Assembly: GCA_017399915.1 (NCBI GenBank)
Contig: JAFQAS010000065.1
Span: 248,001-312,000, forward strand
From: Muribaculaceae bacterium
Lineage (GTDB): Bacteria > Bacteroidota > Bacteroidia > Bacteroidales > Muribaculaceae
Length of the DNA stretch: 64,000 nucleotides
Direction: 5' to 3'
Both the position numbers and the translations under genes were made by a program. The notes under the pieces are model-generated. The model had not been told where the DNA came from. It searched no databases and was given only the letters and a program-made list of their open reading frames with translations. This document shows positions 15,646-24,776 of this stretch, piece by piece. Within the stretch, counting starts at the first letter, position 1. Each line of letters opens with the position of its first letter.

Positions 15646-16077
15646 TCGTCATGCACAAGCTGTTCTATCATTGGAGGGAACAAATACAAGGCAGATGGAG
15701 AAGTTGGCTATCATGAAGCCTCTACACAAAATATCATCTCCACCCCTAATGACACCATTACTCATGGCAAACTGACCATTACCCCTTTAATAACTGAGAG
15801 CAATGCCGAAACAGTGAACATATCGGGATGTATTAGAGACTTAAGGGATAATGAGCCTTTAATTGGGGTTGACATTAAAGAAAAAGGCACCGGCAATGAG
15901 ACTATGACCGGCCGTAATGGAGAATTTTCATTTCAAGTAAGAAAAGGGAGCGAAATTAAAATCTCGTATGTAGGAATGAAAGAAATGACGTTTATTGCCA
16001 ATAACAATTGTGTGATTGAGGCATTTCTCGAAATGGACAGCGAACTAACAGGAGTTGTAATGGAGAAGTCCCAATAG
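15418..16077 (+). CDS. Cys-motif membrane protein, paralogue with carboxypeptidase-regulatory-like domain
   Basis: The start is set at the ATG at 15418, by alignment with the previous gene's MRRGKETCRILKEI start; an ATG 21 nt upstream would add a non-matching extension. The product has 219 residues. The first ~75 residues are nearly identical to the upstream paralogue, including all four motif Cys. After the hydrophobic segment comes SSCTSCSIIGG and then a CarboxypepD_reg-like domain (VNISGCIRDLRDNEPLIGV, ISYVGMKEMTF). The TonB-like part is missing. It lies 10 nt after the first gene and is co-transcribed. It probably arose by local duplication followed by domain loss or exchange. Confidence 0.62.
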   Translation: MRRGKETCRILKEIRRQIADANDIEYITSECRFQGDCLGTCPKCEAEVQYLEQQLSARHAAGKAIALAGISAGLIISSCTSCSIIGGNKYKADGEVGYHEASTQNIISTPNDTITHGKLTITPLITESNAETVNISGCIRDLRDNEPLIGVDIKEKGTGNETMTGRNGEFSFQVRKGSEIKISYVGMKEMTFIANNNCVIEAFLEMDSELTGVVMEKSQ

Positions 16078-16102
16078 ACAATCAACCAAAATAGTATTCC
16101 CA

Positions 16103-16576
16103 ATGAAACAACGAGTAGAATTAAGCACTTATTCAATAATCATAACAATCTTATGCCTTGGCATATTAGTATCGACAATATTTATGATTCCCGAAACATG
16201 GTGGCAAATCGGTTGGGGTGGTTTTATTGCTATCCTACATATAGTTTGCCTATACTACATGCCATTAAGCATCGCTGCTGATGAACACAGCATATATATC
16301 AATCGCAGCCTTAAGGTAAAAAGAATTTCTATTGCCGAGGTTAAATCGGTGCGACTCTGCCCTCCAACAATGGGAGCGATACGCGTTTGTGGCTCAGGTG
16401 GATATTTAGGCTATTGGGGGGTGTTTAAAGAACGTGACCTCGGCAAATACTTCGCCTACTATGGAAAAGCGTCGGATTGTTTCCTCATTGAACTCTCCGA
16501 TGGCTACAAATATATGCTCGGCTGCAAAAATGCCCCCGAAATGGTGGAATTCATCGCAAAACAACTAAAAAAATAA
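16103..16576 (+). CDS. Small membrane protein with PH-like (DUF304/PH_10-type) domain
   Basis: The product has 157 residues. Two closely spaced hydrophobic helices (about 10-29 and 35-56) are followed by a beta-rich domain. That part (ISIAEVKSVRLCPPT, GGYLGYWGVF, FLIELSDGYKYMLGCKNAPE) follows the layout of bacterial PH-like domains found in membrane proteins of unknown function. It lies 25 nt after the Cys-motif paralogue and is probably in the same operon. No catalytic residues are evident. Confidence 0.6.
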   Translation: MKQRVELSTYSIIITILCLGILVSTIFMIPETWWQIGWGGFIAILHIVCLYYMPLSIAADEHSIYINRSLKVKRISIAEVKSVRLCPPTMGAIRVCGSGGYLGYWGVFKERDLGKYFAYYGKASDCFLIELSDGYKYMLGCKNAPEMVEFIAKQLKK

Positions 16577-16609
16577 CCCACAACCGTCAATCGTGTTTTC
16601 CTCAAAGCC

Positions 16610-16643
16610 GTTAGAGTCCTTAGACTTTAACGACCTTAACCAC
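16610..16643. repeat. Dispersed intergenic motif, copy 1
   Basis: The core GACTTTAACGACCTTAA (16623-16639) reappears exactly, on the opposite strand, at 60644-60660. Both copies are in intergenic DNA and have extra AGTCCTTAG-like flanks. Confidence 0.6.
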
Positions 16644-16734
16644 TCTATCCCTAAACTTTACCCCATAAATTCATAATTTATTTGACATAATGGGAGAAAA
16701 TGCGTAACTTCGCAACTCATATCTACAATTGCCA

Positions 16735-17412
16735 ATGATTGAAATTCGCGACATAACAAAGAGCTATGACTCTCTACAGGTGCTTAAAGGGATTAATCTC
16801 GACATAGTGCCGGGCGAAATTGTGTCGATTGTAGGGCCAAGTGGTGCAGGCAAAACAACTTTACTGCAAATAATCGGCTCGCTCGACCGGCCGAATTCGG
16901 GCACGGTGAAATATGACAACACCGACATTTTCACACTCAAAGATGCACAACTCGCCCGCTTTCGCAATCAAAACATTGGTTTTGTATTTCAATTCCACCA
17001 ACTACTACCCGAGTTCACATTGCTCGAAAATGTGGCAATGCCGGCATTGATAGGTGGAGTAAAACGTTCCGACGCTTATGATCGCGCACGAGAGCTAATC
17101 AATTACCTTGGGCTAAAAGACCGCGAGAACCATCGTCCGGCAGAGTTATCGGGCGGTGAACGCCAACGCGCCGCAGTGGCTCGCGCTCTCATCAACAAAC
17201 CACAAGTGGTACTTGCAGATGAGCCTTCGGGCAGTCTTGACTCAAAAAATCGCCAAGAGTTGCACAAACTATTCTTTGACCTTCGCCGCGACATGGGTCA
17301 AACATTTGTAATCGTCACTCACGATGAATCTCTTGCAACCGACTGCGACCGCATCATCAAAATGCGCGACGGACAAATTGTCGACATAACCAAATCATCA
17401 ACCACTAAATAA
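16735..17412 (+). CDS. ABC transporter ATPase, LolD/MacB type
   Basis: The product has 225 residues from ATG 16735; a TTG two codons upstream is less likely. Walker [10 protein letters not shown] (34-42), Q-loop ([12 protein letters not shown]), signature [15 protein letters not shown] and Walker [13 protein letters not shown] are all present, so it should hydrolyse ATP. The family includes LolD, which powers lipoprotein release to the outer membrane, and MacB-type exporters. No permease gene adjoins it, so the partner must be encoded elsewhere. A TAACTTCG element at 16705-16712 is a plausible -7 box with a short leader. A lipoprotein gene follows after 9 nt. Confidence 0.85.
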   Translation: MIEIRDITKSYDSLQVLKGINLDIVPGEIVSIVGPSGAGKTTLLQIIGSLDRPNSGTVKYDNTDIFTLKDAQLARFRNQNIGFVFQFHQLLPEFTLLENVAMPALIGGVKRSDAYDRARELINYLGLKDRENHRPAELSGGERQRAAVARALINKPQVVLADEPSGSLDSKNRQELHKLFFDLRRDMGQTFVIVTHDESLATDCDRIIKMRDGQIVDITKSSTTK

Positions 17413-17421
17413 TTTCACTCA

Positions 17422-18126
17422 ATGAAGAATTTAAAAAACTATTTATTGATAATATGCTTAGGATTGTTTGCCACCGCCTGCATGGACGATGACAACGACT
17501 CTCCTATAATCGATGACACCACATTGTGCGACATCGTTTCATTTAAGGGAAATCCCGAAAGCAACAACCATCGCTCGGTATTCCAGTTCCAAAAAGAGGG
17601 AGACTCTCGTGTGACCACTCTCCGAGCAACAAACATCGCACTCGACACCACTTCGACTAAAGTAAACACTCGCGTGATGCTCTACTACACTCCCGAATCG
17701 GGAATGCACAATGTCGACGACAATGTGACAGTGAAAAGCATTGCACAAGTATTCAACGACTCGGTGCGCACCGGCGATGTGTCAAAATTGCCCGACTGGG
17801 ACTATAACCCCATATATGTAAATGCCATTTGGCGTTCGGGCACTTACCTCAACATCAACTGTGGCTTGACATATTCATACGAGCCATCGGCCTTTATGTT
17901 GATGGTTGATGCAACAACAGTCGACAATCCCTACCCCGATTTGTATCTTTCATATCACAAGGGTGACGACCGCGAAAGTTTCTTCAAGAATTTCTATGCC
18001 TCAATCGACATATCTCGCATATGGAACAAGTCGACTTGCAAAGGATTTACATTGCATGTAAACGACTCAAACTTTGGCAACAACGAAATTACATTTAAGA
18101 AAACCACATTAACCCCAATGCAATAA
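17422..18126 (+). CDS. NigD-like lipoprotein
   Basis: The product has 234 residues. The signal peptide ends in lipobox FATAC (Cys20), then MDDDNDSP, the acidic export-type sequence. The body resembles NigD-like proteins of Bacteroides: an N-terminal OB-like part (TLRATNIALD, RVMLYYTPES, 60-90) and a C-terminal beta domain ending GFTLHVNDSNFGNNEITFKK. Function is unknown; the family is named after a haemagglutinin-linked operon. It begins 9 nt after the LolD-like ATPase and is probably co-transcribed with it, and is followed by DUF3467 22 nt later. Confidence 0.6.
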   Translation: MKNLKNYLLIICLGLFATACMDDDNDSPIIDDTTLCDIVSFKGNPESNNHRSVFQFQKEGDSRVTTLRATNIALDTTSTKVNTRVMLYYTPESGMHNVDDNVTVKSIAQVFNDSVRTGDVSKLPDWDYNPIYVNAIWRSGTYLNINCGLTYSYEPSAFMLMVDATTVDNPYPDLYLSYHKGDDRESFFKNFYASIDISRIWNKSTCKGFTLHVNDSNFGNNEITFKKTTLTPMQ

Positions 18127-18148
18127 TAACTAAAAACATCATAAAATC

Positions 18149-18466
18149 ATGGAACAAAAAAAGAATGAAATAAAAATCGAGTTAACTCCCGAAGTTGCTA
18201 ACGGTCACTATGCTAACCTTGCTGTTATTTCTCACTCGGCAAGCGAGTTTTTCCTCGATTTCATCGCTGTAGCTCCTAATATGCCTCAAGCAAAAGTGCA
18301 ATCACGCATCATCATGACTCCCGAAAATGCAAAAAATCTTCTTTTTGCCCTTCGCGACAATCTCCAAAAATATGAAAGCACTTTTGGCGAAATAGAACGC
18401 AAAATGCCTAAAAACGGCAACCAAGGAAACGGCGGAAACGATATCCCCAACCCATTCATGGCTTAA
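18149..18466 (+). CDS. DUF3467 family protein
   Basis: The product has 105 residues, cytosolic. It matches the DUF3467 layout: IELTPEVANGHYANLAVIS, SEFFLDFIAVAPNMPQAKV, SRIIMTPENAKNLLFALRDN, then a variable tail ending NPFMA. The biochemical role of the family is unknown. The gene is 15 nt upstream of cysS and 22 nt after the NigD-like gene, so it is probably in one unit with them. Codon bias (gct, ctt) suggests good expression. Confidence 0.8.
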   Translation: MEQKKNEIKIELTPEVANGHYANLAVISHSASEFFLDFIAVAPNMPQAKVQSRIIMTPENAKNLLFALRDNLQKYESTFGEIERKMPKNGNQGNGGNDIPNPFMA

Positions 18467-18481
18467 TAACAACCTGCAATT

Positions 18482-19972
18482 ATGATTAATCATAACTTAT
18501 TTATATACAACACTCTCACTCGTCGCAAAGAATTATTCAAACCCATTCACGAAGGTAAAGTGGGAATGTATGTGTGTGGACCCACCGTCTATGGCGACGG
18601 ACACTTGGGACACGCTCGCCCAGCTATCACTTTCGACATCTTGTTTCGCTACCTAAAACACCTCGGATATAAAGTGCGCTATGTGCGCAACATCACCGAT
18701 GTGGGTCACCTCGAGCATGATGCCGACGATGGCGAGGACAAAATTGCAAAGAAAGCTCGTATCGACCAATTAGAGCCTATGGAAGTGGTACAATACTATC
18801 TCAACCGCTATCATAAAGCGATGGAGAAACTCAACGTGTTGCCCCCTTCAATCGAGCCTCATGCATCGGGTCACATCATCGAGCAAATCGAATATATCAA
18901 AAAAATCCTCGAAAGTGGTTATGCCTATGAGAGTCAAGGCTCAATATACTTTGATGTGCCTAAATTTAACCACGACTTCCCCTATGGCAAGCTATCGGGC
19001 CGCAACGTAGAAGAACTTCTCTCTACTACTCGCGCCCTCGACGGACAGCAAGAAAAGCGCAATCCCGCCGACTTTGCTTTGTGGAAGAAAGCGGCTCCCG
19101 AACATATCATGCGCTGGCCTTCACCTTGGAGCGACGGATTCCCCGGCTGGCACCTCGAATGTTCTACCATGGGCGAGAAATACCTCGGCGAACAGTTTGA
19201 TATTCACGGCGGTGGCATGGACTTGATGTTCCCACACCACGAATGTGAGATTGCACAATCAGTGGCTCACAATGGTAAAGAAACCGTGAAATATTGGATG
19301 CACAACAACATGATTACCATCAACGGACAAAAAATGGGTAAATCGCTCGGCAACTTCATCACTCTCGATGAATTCTTCACCGGGTCGCATGAGCTTTTGA
19401 CTCAACCCTATTCGCCCATGACAATCCGTTTCTTCATTCTTCAAGCTCAATATCGTAGCACGGTTGATTTCAGTAACGAAGCATTGCAAGCATCAGAAAA
19501 AGCACTTAACCGCATGCTCGAAGGCTGGAAACGTCTACAAGACCTCACTCCGAGCGAAAAATCATCAATCGACGTGAGCGGCTATGAAGCTAAATGTTAT
19601 GAAGCGATGGACGATGACCTCAACACATCAATCGTGATTTCTCACCTCTTTGATGCGTGTCGCCTCATCAACCAAGTAAACGACGGCAAAGCTACTGCTA
19701 CCTCCGAAGATATCGACACCTTGAAGAAATTGTTTAACACCTTCTTGGTCGACATCTTAGGCATTCGCACCGAAATGATTGCCGGGGGCGAAGAAAACGG
19801 TGACGCTCTACGTCCATTCGAGCAAGCCGTAGACCTATTGCTCGAAATGCGTCGCACAGCCAAAGCCAACAAAGACTGGGCTACAAGCGACCTCATTCGC
19901 GACCGCCTCGCCCAAATAGGCTTCGATGTAAAAGACACCAAAGACGGCTTTGAATGGTCGGTTAAGAAATAA
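18482..19972 (+). CDS. cysS: Cysteinyl-tRNA synthetase
   Basis: The product has 496 residues, full length. Cys32 in [18 protein letters not shown] is a zinc ligand and HLGH (41-44) is the class I HIGH motif. Later zinc ligands lie in HLECSTMG and FPHHECE, and KMGKSLGNF is the KMSKS loop. The C-terminal helical DALR-like domain is complete. It charges tRNA-Cys in the cytosol. The gene ends a unit with DUF3467 and is followed by a terminator-like hairpin. Confidence 0.97.
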   Translation: MINHNLFIYNTLTRRKELFKPIHEGKVGMYVCGPTVYGDGHLGHARPAITFDILFRYLKHLGYKVRYVRNITDVGHLEHDADDGEDKIAKKARIDQLEPMEVVQYYLNRYHKAMEKLNVLPPSIEPHASGHIIEQIEYIKKILESGYAYESQGSIYFDVPKFNHDFPYGKLSGRNVEELLSTTRALDGQQEKRNPADFALWKKAAPEHIMRWPSPWSDGFPGWHLECSTMGEKYLGEQFDIHGGGMDLMFPHHECEIAQSVAHNGKETVKYWMHNNMITINGQKMGKSLGNFITLDEFFTGSHELLTQPYSPMTIRFFILQAQYRSTVDFSNEALQASEKALNRMLEGWKRLQDLTPSEKSSIDVSGYEAKCYEAMDDDLNTSIVISHLFDACRLINQVNDGKATATSEDIDTLKKLFNTFLVDILGIRTEMIAGGEENGDALRPFEQAVDLLLEMRRTAKANKDWATSDLIRDRLAQIGFDVKDTKDGFEWSVKK

Positions 19973-19995
19973 GATAATAATTATTACTCCATATG

Positions 19996-20031
19996 TAGCT
20001 GTGAGTCAGAAAATGGCTCACCGCTATTTTT
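19996..20031 (+). terminator. Terminator of cysS
   Basis: Stem tagctgtgag (19996-20005) with ctcaccgcta (20017-20026), one mismatch, followed by a T-run. Confidence 0.7.
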
Positions 20032-20085
20032 ATCATCAAATCTTATGGGCTCATCATTAAATCATGCATATTTATCAGTAACAAT

Positions 20086-20125
20086 TATATGAAGTTTCAT
20101 ATAAAACGGCAAGCGCATAATTTTG
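20086..20125 (+). promoter_or_regulatory. Operator-like palindrome and -7 element of the metalloprotease gene
   Basis: TATATGAAGTTTCATATA (20086-20103) is a perfect 8-bp inverted repeat with a 2-bp centre. It ends 14 nt before TAATTTTG (20118-20125), a good -7 element, so a dimer bound here would cover the -33 region. No TTG -33 box is visible, as expected for a regulated promoter. Confidence 0.5.
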
Positions 20126-20152
20126 TGGTATCAAAATAAGCTACAATAAATT

Positions 20153-21442
20153 ATGAAACTTCGCAACATAACATTATCATTAATCGCATTAATCTCTCTA
20201 AGCAACACAGCTATAGCACAAACGCATGTTGCTTATAATGAGGAGGTGCTACAACATGTAGAAAAACAAAGCGAAATAATTAGTAGATATAACATTCTCG
20301 ACCTCACCAAAAAGGAATTTTTACCTTTAGACGTTGTAGAAAATATTATGTCGGAGCAAAGCATTGCTTCAACTCCTATCCTAACCGACAAGAACTACAA
20401 CCACTGTATCGAACACCAAGAAAACTTTTGGGAGATAGTAAAGAATGGGGTAAAAGTGGCTCATAAGGCACAAAACAGTCCCAAACTAACCGACTATCAA
20501 AAATACGAATATCTGCTGACTACCGCTAAAATGCTATCTCAGATAACCCGATATATCGGCACAGAAAGCGATGTTGACATTTCGGACTACAACAATATGA
20601 AAACATTTCTGTTTTTCGAGAGATTAATAGAACATAAAGATAATTATAATTTTATCTTCTCAAATAAGAGAGGATTAATTACTGAACGCAACGAAATATT
20701 TGGTCGCAACTATAAAGACTTGAAAGAACTTCAAGCAAAATGCGATGAATTCCCTACAATTAGAGATTTTGCAGAAAAATTGTACTATTCTAAATGCCGC
20801 TCGATAATCGAAGCTAAGGACAGCACCGAAGCAAACAAAATAAGTATGCAAATACTCAACGATTGGCTTATTGACAACTATGCGACATCTGATTTATGGC
20901 GATACGCTGAATACGGAACCGAAAAATATGTAAACATGGTGACATTCTATTATTGGCGACAAGACGACTTATTTCTCGTTACAACCATTGACCCCGATGG
21001 AAAAATAGGCAGCACAAACTATCACCCGGTAGGAAGTACTATTATTCATGAGATGATACATGTGATGCAAAAACCGCCCGCTTCTAAAGAACAACCCAAC
21101 GACAATAAAAAAGAAAATGTAAATGCTTATGGAAGTAGGTTCACTGACTATACTACCGAGCTCGGTCCTACTTTAGTAAATCTCGTGATCGATGACTATA
21201 TCTATAAAAAAATACATAACATTCCTCTCGACAAGGCGATGAAATACGGAGCTGTCAATGATGTTCATTTGGGGGAATTAATTGTATGGTTTGCCTCTAA
21301 ACTCAAAAAGTATCCCAATATGTCGGTCGAAAGAATAATTCTCCAAGAAGATGTTTTCAATGTCTTATACCAATATAGTCTTGACTCCAAAGTTCGCGAC
21401 AACAAAATCATTAACAAATATACCAACGGAAAGGGGTTATAA
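20153..21442 (+). CDS. Secreted putative zinc metalloprotease, unknown family
   Basis: The product has 429 residues, with a cleavable signal peptide ending about SNTAIAQ (17-23). IIHEMIHVMQ carries HExxH at His299-His303; Glu336 in DYTTELGPTL could be a third zinc ligand in gluzincin style. The first 280 residues are mostly helical and not recognised. No lipobox, so it is probably periplasmic or exported. The gene is single, with its own regulated-looking promoter containing an 18-bp palindrome. The HExxH context is good, but the enzyme class is inference. Confidence 0.58.
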   Translation: MKLRNITLSLIALISLSNTAIAQTHVAYNEEVLQHVEKQSEIISRYNILDLTKKEFLPLDVVENIMSEQSIASTPILTDKNYNHCIEHQENFWEIVKNGVKVAHKAQNSPKLTDYQKYEYLLTTAKMLSQITRYIGTESDVDISDYNNMKTFLFFERLIEHKDNYNFIFSNKRGLITERNEIFGRNYKDLKELQAKCDEFPTIRDFAEKLYYSKCRSIIEAKDSTEANKISMQILNDWLIDNYATSDLWRYAEYGTEKYVNMVTFYYWRQDDLFLVTTIDPDGKIGSTNYHPVGSTIIHEMIHVMQKPPASKEQPNDNKKENVNAYGSRFTDYTTELGPTLVNLVIDDYIYKKIHNIPLDKAMKYGAVNDVHLGELIVWFASKLKKYPNMSVERIILQEDVFNVLYQYSLDSKVRDNKIINKYTNGKGL

Positions 21443-21463
21443 TACGAGTTTCGAATTTTGATT

Positions 21464-21493
21464 TTGCTAATTGCGCAAAAAGCCCTACCTTTG
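21464..21493 (+). promoter_or_regulatory. Promoter of the tandem SGNH gene
   Basis: TTG at 21464-21466, 19-nt spacer and TACCTTTG at 21486-21493; leader about 40 nt. Confidence 0.75.
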
Positions 21494-21537
21494 CTATAAT
21501 TATAAATAACATAATAATAATAAAACCATTTATTATC

Positions 21538-22830
21538 ATGAATAAATCAACAATTGTAGCCTCTATTATAGGGCTTTGCGCAGCGACAGCTAACGCTCAA
21601 GCAATCTACGACTATTTGTCGGAAAAGGCTCCCGAAGCCTATAAGTACAATGAATATTACTATCAACGTGCATCACACTTTGCCGAATTGCCGGTTGATA
21701 GCGACGATATTATCATTCTTGGCAACAGCCTTAGCGACAACGGCCGATGGAATGAAGCATTTGATGATGCCAACATCAAAAACCGCGGAATCATCAGCGA
21801 TGTGGTGCAAGGCATCTCCGACCGTCTTGAACTCGTTACTAAAGGTAAACCTAAAAAGATTTTCCTTCTCATTGGTGTGAATGATGTATCTCACCACCTC
21901 ACTCCCGACAGCATCACTACTGCGGTGGAAAAACTTATCGTAAAAATCAAACAACAAACACCAACCACTGAAATATATCTTCAAAGTTGGTTGCCTATCA
22001 ACAACGACTTCAAACGTTATAAAAACATGATTGGCAAAGAAATGGTTATATTCCATGGCAACGTAATGCTTGAACAAGTGGCACGTCGTCAAGGTGTAAC
22101 CTGGATTAACCTTTTCCCAGCCTTTGCCGACAAAGAAATGAAACTTCCTAAACACCTCACAAACGACGGCCTTCACCTCAACGATGCCGGTTATCGCATT
22201 TGGTGTCAAGAAATTGCAAAATACATCAACCCCGATGTGCAATTCAATCCCAACGACCTATATCCTATCGATGGCGAAGACATTGTGTTGGTTGGCAATC
22301 AACTAATTGGTGGTGCCGAGTGGCACGAACTTCTTGGCAATGCCAATGTGAAAGCTCGCAACTCATGGGCCGATGTGGTTGACGGACTCCCCTCTCTTGC
22401 TAAATCAGTGGCTCAAAAAGCTCCTAAAAAAATTGTGCTTCTTCCAAGCTACAACGGCAAAAACTTAGAAAAAGGGCACAACCTCAGTGGTGCGTTCAAT
22501 GCCGACTCTATCGTAGCATATGTTGACCAAGCGATCAAAAACATCAAAGAGGTTTCGCCAAACACTGAAATCGTGCTTCAAAGTCTCATTCCCGTAAACT
22601 CAACCTACGAAAAATATGCCGACTTCAAAGGCTCGGCTAAGAAAGTGAAAGCAGCCAACAAAAAACTCCAAAAATTGGCGAAGAAACACAATATCCAATG
22701 GGTTGATGTTTATCCTGCAATGATTGATGAAAATGGCGACCTCAAAGCCGAATTCACCAATGACGGCTTCAAACTCATGGGCAAAGGCTATACCGCATGG
22801 GGCAATGTACTTAAAACCGTGATAAAATAA
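21538..22830 (+). CDS. Secreted two-domain SGNH/GDSL hydrolase with a degenerate second domain
   Basis: The product has 430 residues, with a signal peptide (MNKSTIVASIIGLCAATANA). Domain 1 (about 55-230) has all SGNH blocks: IILGNSLSDNG with Ser64, LLIGVNDVSHH, and TNDGLHLND with Asp210/His213. It should be an active esterase or carbohydrate deacetylase-type enzyme. Domain 2 (about 245-430) follows the same fold and spacing, but the nucleophile is Gln255 (LVGNQLIGG), the GxND block is LLPSYNG, and the His is Lys412 (TNDGFKLMG). It is therefore probably non-catalytic, perhaps a binding or structural domain. The gene has a good promoter and a perfect terminator. Confidence 0.82.
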   Translation: MNKSTIVASIIGLCAATANAQAIYDYLSEKAPEAYKYNEYYYQRASHFAELPVDSDDIIILGNSLSDNGRWNEAFDDANIKNRGIISDVVQGISDRLELVTKGKPKKIFLLIGVNDVSHHLTPDSITTAVEKLIVKIKQQTPTTEIYLQSWLPINNDFKRYKNMIGKEMVIFHGNVMLEQVARRQGVTWINLFPAFADKEMKLPKHLTNDGLHLNDAGYRIWCQEIAKYINPDVQFNPNDLYPIDGEDIVLVGNQLIGGAEWHELLGNANVKARNSWADVVDGLPSLAKSVAQKAPKKIVLLPSYNGKNLEKGHNLSGAFNADSIVAYVDQAIKNIKEVSPNTEIVLQSLIPVNSTYEKYADFKGSAKKVKAANKKLQKLAKKHNIQWVDVYPAMIDENGDLKAEFTNDGFKLMGKGYTAWGNVLKTVIK

Positions 22831-22849
22831 CAACTAAATCATAGAAACA

Positions 22850-22886
22850 ATAGCGAGCAATGGAACCATTGCTCGCTATCTATTTT
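22850..22886 (+). terminator. Terminator of the SGNH gene
   Basis: 14-bp perfect stem (22850-22863 with 22866-22879, 2-nt loop) followed by ctatttta. Confidence 0.85.
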
Positions 22887-22890
22887 ATTT

Positions 22891-22953
22891 GTTTCCTTCT
22901 AAAAAGGAAACTTTTTGGCATTTATTTCCTACAGAAAAGGAAATTTCTTTTTT
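22891..22953. terminator. Two tandem hairpins between convergent genes
   Basis: gtttcctt (22891-22898) pairs with aaggaaac (22904-22911), followed by ttttt. atttcct (22924-22930) pairs with aggaaat (22938-22944), followed by a run of T. The A/T tracts allow termination from both strands. Confidence 0.55.
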
Positions 22954-22976
22954 GCATACCGTCTATTAGAAGATTT

Positions 22977-24197
22977 TCAATGACGGCTCATTTGCTCAAT
23001 ATAATCTTTCAATGGACACATCCCCATAGATGCTCGTCGTATATCTACATTTTCAGGATCTTCTATTTCTGCCGGCACAAATATGCCCAATTCGTTTATA
23101 TTCCCTTGTGATCCATAAATCTGAGGCTTGCCCGACCAACAAGCCACTCTATCTTGCATTACAGCAACTAATTCTCTTTTTAATTTCCCTTTTTGAGCCG
23201 CTTCAATAAATTTAGGAAGATATTTTATTTGAGTTTCAAGATTACTATGTTGAATTACAGCCCAAAGGATTTCATTTTCTTCTCCAAAATCAAGCGAATA
23301 GTTATCAAGTATTTCACATACTTGAACAAGGTTTACACTATCATTGGTTAATATTTCACGAGCGATTTGACGATGCAATAATGTATCATTAGGATGCTCC
23401 TGCCATGCCAAACAAATCCGATTTCTCGGTTCCTGATCCTTAAGCAAAATCTCTTTAAGTTCAATGCGAATTGTATTTACGTTTCGCCTATAATCCACAC
23501 TCTGCCCTAACCTATAATTATTTATTATATTTTCCCTGCGAGAATCAACCCAATTTGCCAATATATCAATATATGAATAATCCAAGATGCTACCTTTACA
23601 CATCCAATGCCAAGGCTTAAATCCGATCTCCGAAACTCGTTTTGTCGCCGCTTGGTAAATACTTAAACATGCCATTGGAATTTTCCCATAGTTTAATTTA
23701 TCCACTACTATAATTGTTTCGTTTTTCTTATCAACGAATGTATTAGAATAAATATCTTCAGGAGTTCTATTCCCTTCATAGGAATCATCATCCCAGATCC
23801 ATGAAGTATAAGGATTTTCGTCAGAAAGATTGCTAATAACAGCTCGAGGTTTTATATCAACAAAATCTGTTGGCAATTCCACCCACATTGTATGCTCCAA
23901 AGGAGCAAAGAAATATACTTTACTCCCTTCAAGACCACATATCTGTAAAACTCTATTGATATATTTGTCTGAATTGGGATATACTGCCAATGAATCCTTA
24001 TTACTGATAATTGTCATATTTGGATTTAGCAGATGATTCCCAAATGAGAATTGCAATGTTGAATCTGAATTAATCATATTACCACTATAACGGCTTAATG
24101 ACCAATCTTCATCTGAAAACAACACTTCTTTTGAAGTAGAACATGAAACAGCCCCAAAAAAACATATCACAATGGAAAAGGCATACAAATATTTCAT
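22977..24197 (-). CDS. Lipoprotein with DUF6624-like C-terminal region
   Basis: The product has 406 residues. Lipobox GAVSC (Cys19). The last ~150 residues read like DUF6624: WAVIQHSNLETQIKYLP, then LVAVMQDRVACWSGKPQIYG, and VDIRRASMGMCPLKDYIEQM at the end. The family has conserved Q-H, D-R, Q-x-Y-G and R-R-A positions, but its function is unknown. The N-terminal half is not recognised. It is a single minus-strand gene convergent with the SGNH gene. The A/T-rich codon use differs from the cysS or GH31 genes, which may mean an accessory gene. Confidence 0.55.
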   Translation of the reverse strand: MKYLYAFSIVICFFGAVSCSTSKEVLFSDEDWSLSRYSGNMINSDSTLQFSFGNHLLNPNMTIISNKDSLAVYPNSDKYINRVLQICGLEGSKVYFFAPLEHTMWVELPTDFVDIKPRAVISNLSDENPYTSWIWDDDSYEGNRTPEDIYSNTFVDKKNETIIVVDKLNYGKIPMACLSIYQAATKRVSEIGFKPWHWMCKGSILDYSYIDILANWVDSRRENIINNYRLGQSVDYRRNVNTIRIELKEILLKDQEPRNRICLAWQEHPNDTLLHRQIAREILTNDSVNLVQVCEILDNYSLDFGEENEILWAVIQHSNLETQIKYLPKFIEAAQKGKLKRELVAVMQDRVACWSGKPQIYGSQGNINELGIFVPAEIEDPENVDIRRASMGMCPLKDYIEQMSRH

Positions 24198-24226
24198 CTC
24201 AAACTCATTTTAACGTGTTGCAACAC

Positions 24227-24772
24227 TTAGTACTTTTCGCTTGATGATATTTCTTCGATGGATTTGCGTTGATGTTGTCGGTGGGTATCGGTGGCATAGC
24301 CGAGTGATACAACCATCAACACTCGTTTTGAACGAGGTATCTCAAGTATTTTACGCATCTGCTTTTCATCAAACCAGCCGAGAATACAAGAGCCTAATCC
24401 CTCTTGTGTGGCTGCCAATGTGATATGCGACGACACTATGCCGCAATCGATAAGCGGAAAATGTTTGTTTTTAATCCACCCGCCAAGTCGAGCCGTGAAA
24501 TTGGGCGACTCTTGCACAATAACAATAAACGCCGTAGCTTGCTCAGCCCATTTGTTCATTCCTATTGAAGTGAGAGCCTGTGCCACCTCTTTTCGGCGAT
24601 TGGCATCGGTCACAGTGATAAGATGCCAAGGTTGTGAGTTGCATGCCGAGGGCGCCAATCGGGCTGCGTCGATGATACGTGCAAGCTTGTCGGCTTCCAC
24701 CTCGCGAGAGGAATCGTAGGCACGACAACTCTGACGAGTTTCTACAAGTTGATAAAAATCAGTGAATGACAT
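24227..24772 (-). CDS. Nitroreductase-family flavoprotein
   Basis: The product has 181 residues, the size of a compact FMN-dependent nitroreductase. Family features include VETRQSCRAYDSSREV (FMN phosphate Arg-x-S-x-R), RLAPSACNSQPWHLITV (18 residues after I-D-A-A), the ITLAATQEGLGSCILGWF helix and a C-terminal VVSLGYATD. It uses NAD(P)H to reduce a quinone, nitro or enone substrate; which one is not evident. It lies 4 nt downstream of ribE, whose product makes the flavin precursor, so the two are co-transcribed. Confidence 0.85.
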   Translation of the reverse strand: MSFTDFYQLVETRQSCRAYDSSREVEADKLARIIDAARLAPSACNSQPWHLITVTDANRRKEVAQALTSIGMNKWAEQATAFIVIVQESPNFTARLGGWIKNKHFPLIDCGIVSSHITLAATQEGLGSCILGWFDEKQMRKILEIPRSKRVLMVVSLGYATDTHRQHQRKSIEEISSSEKY

Positions 24773-24776
24773 CGGT

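Noticed and set aside
16729-16734. TTG start two codons before the LolD-like ATG
   Set aside because: ATG at 16735 gives the standard N-terminus and TTG starts are rare in this genome.
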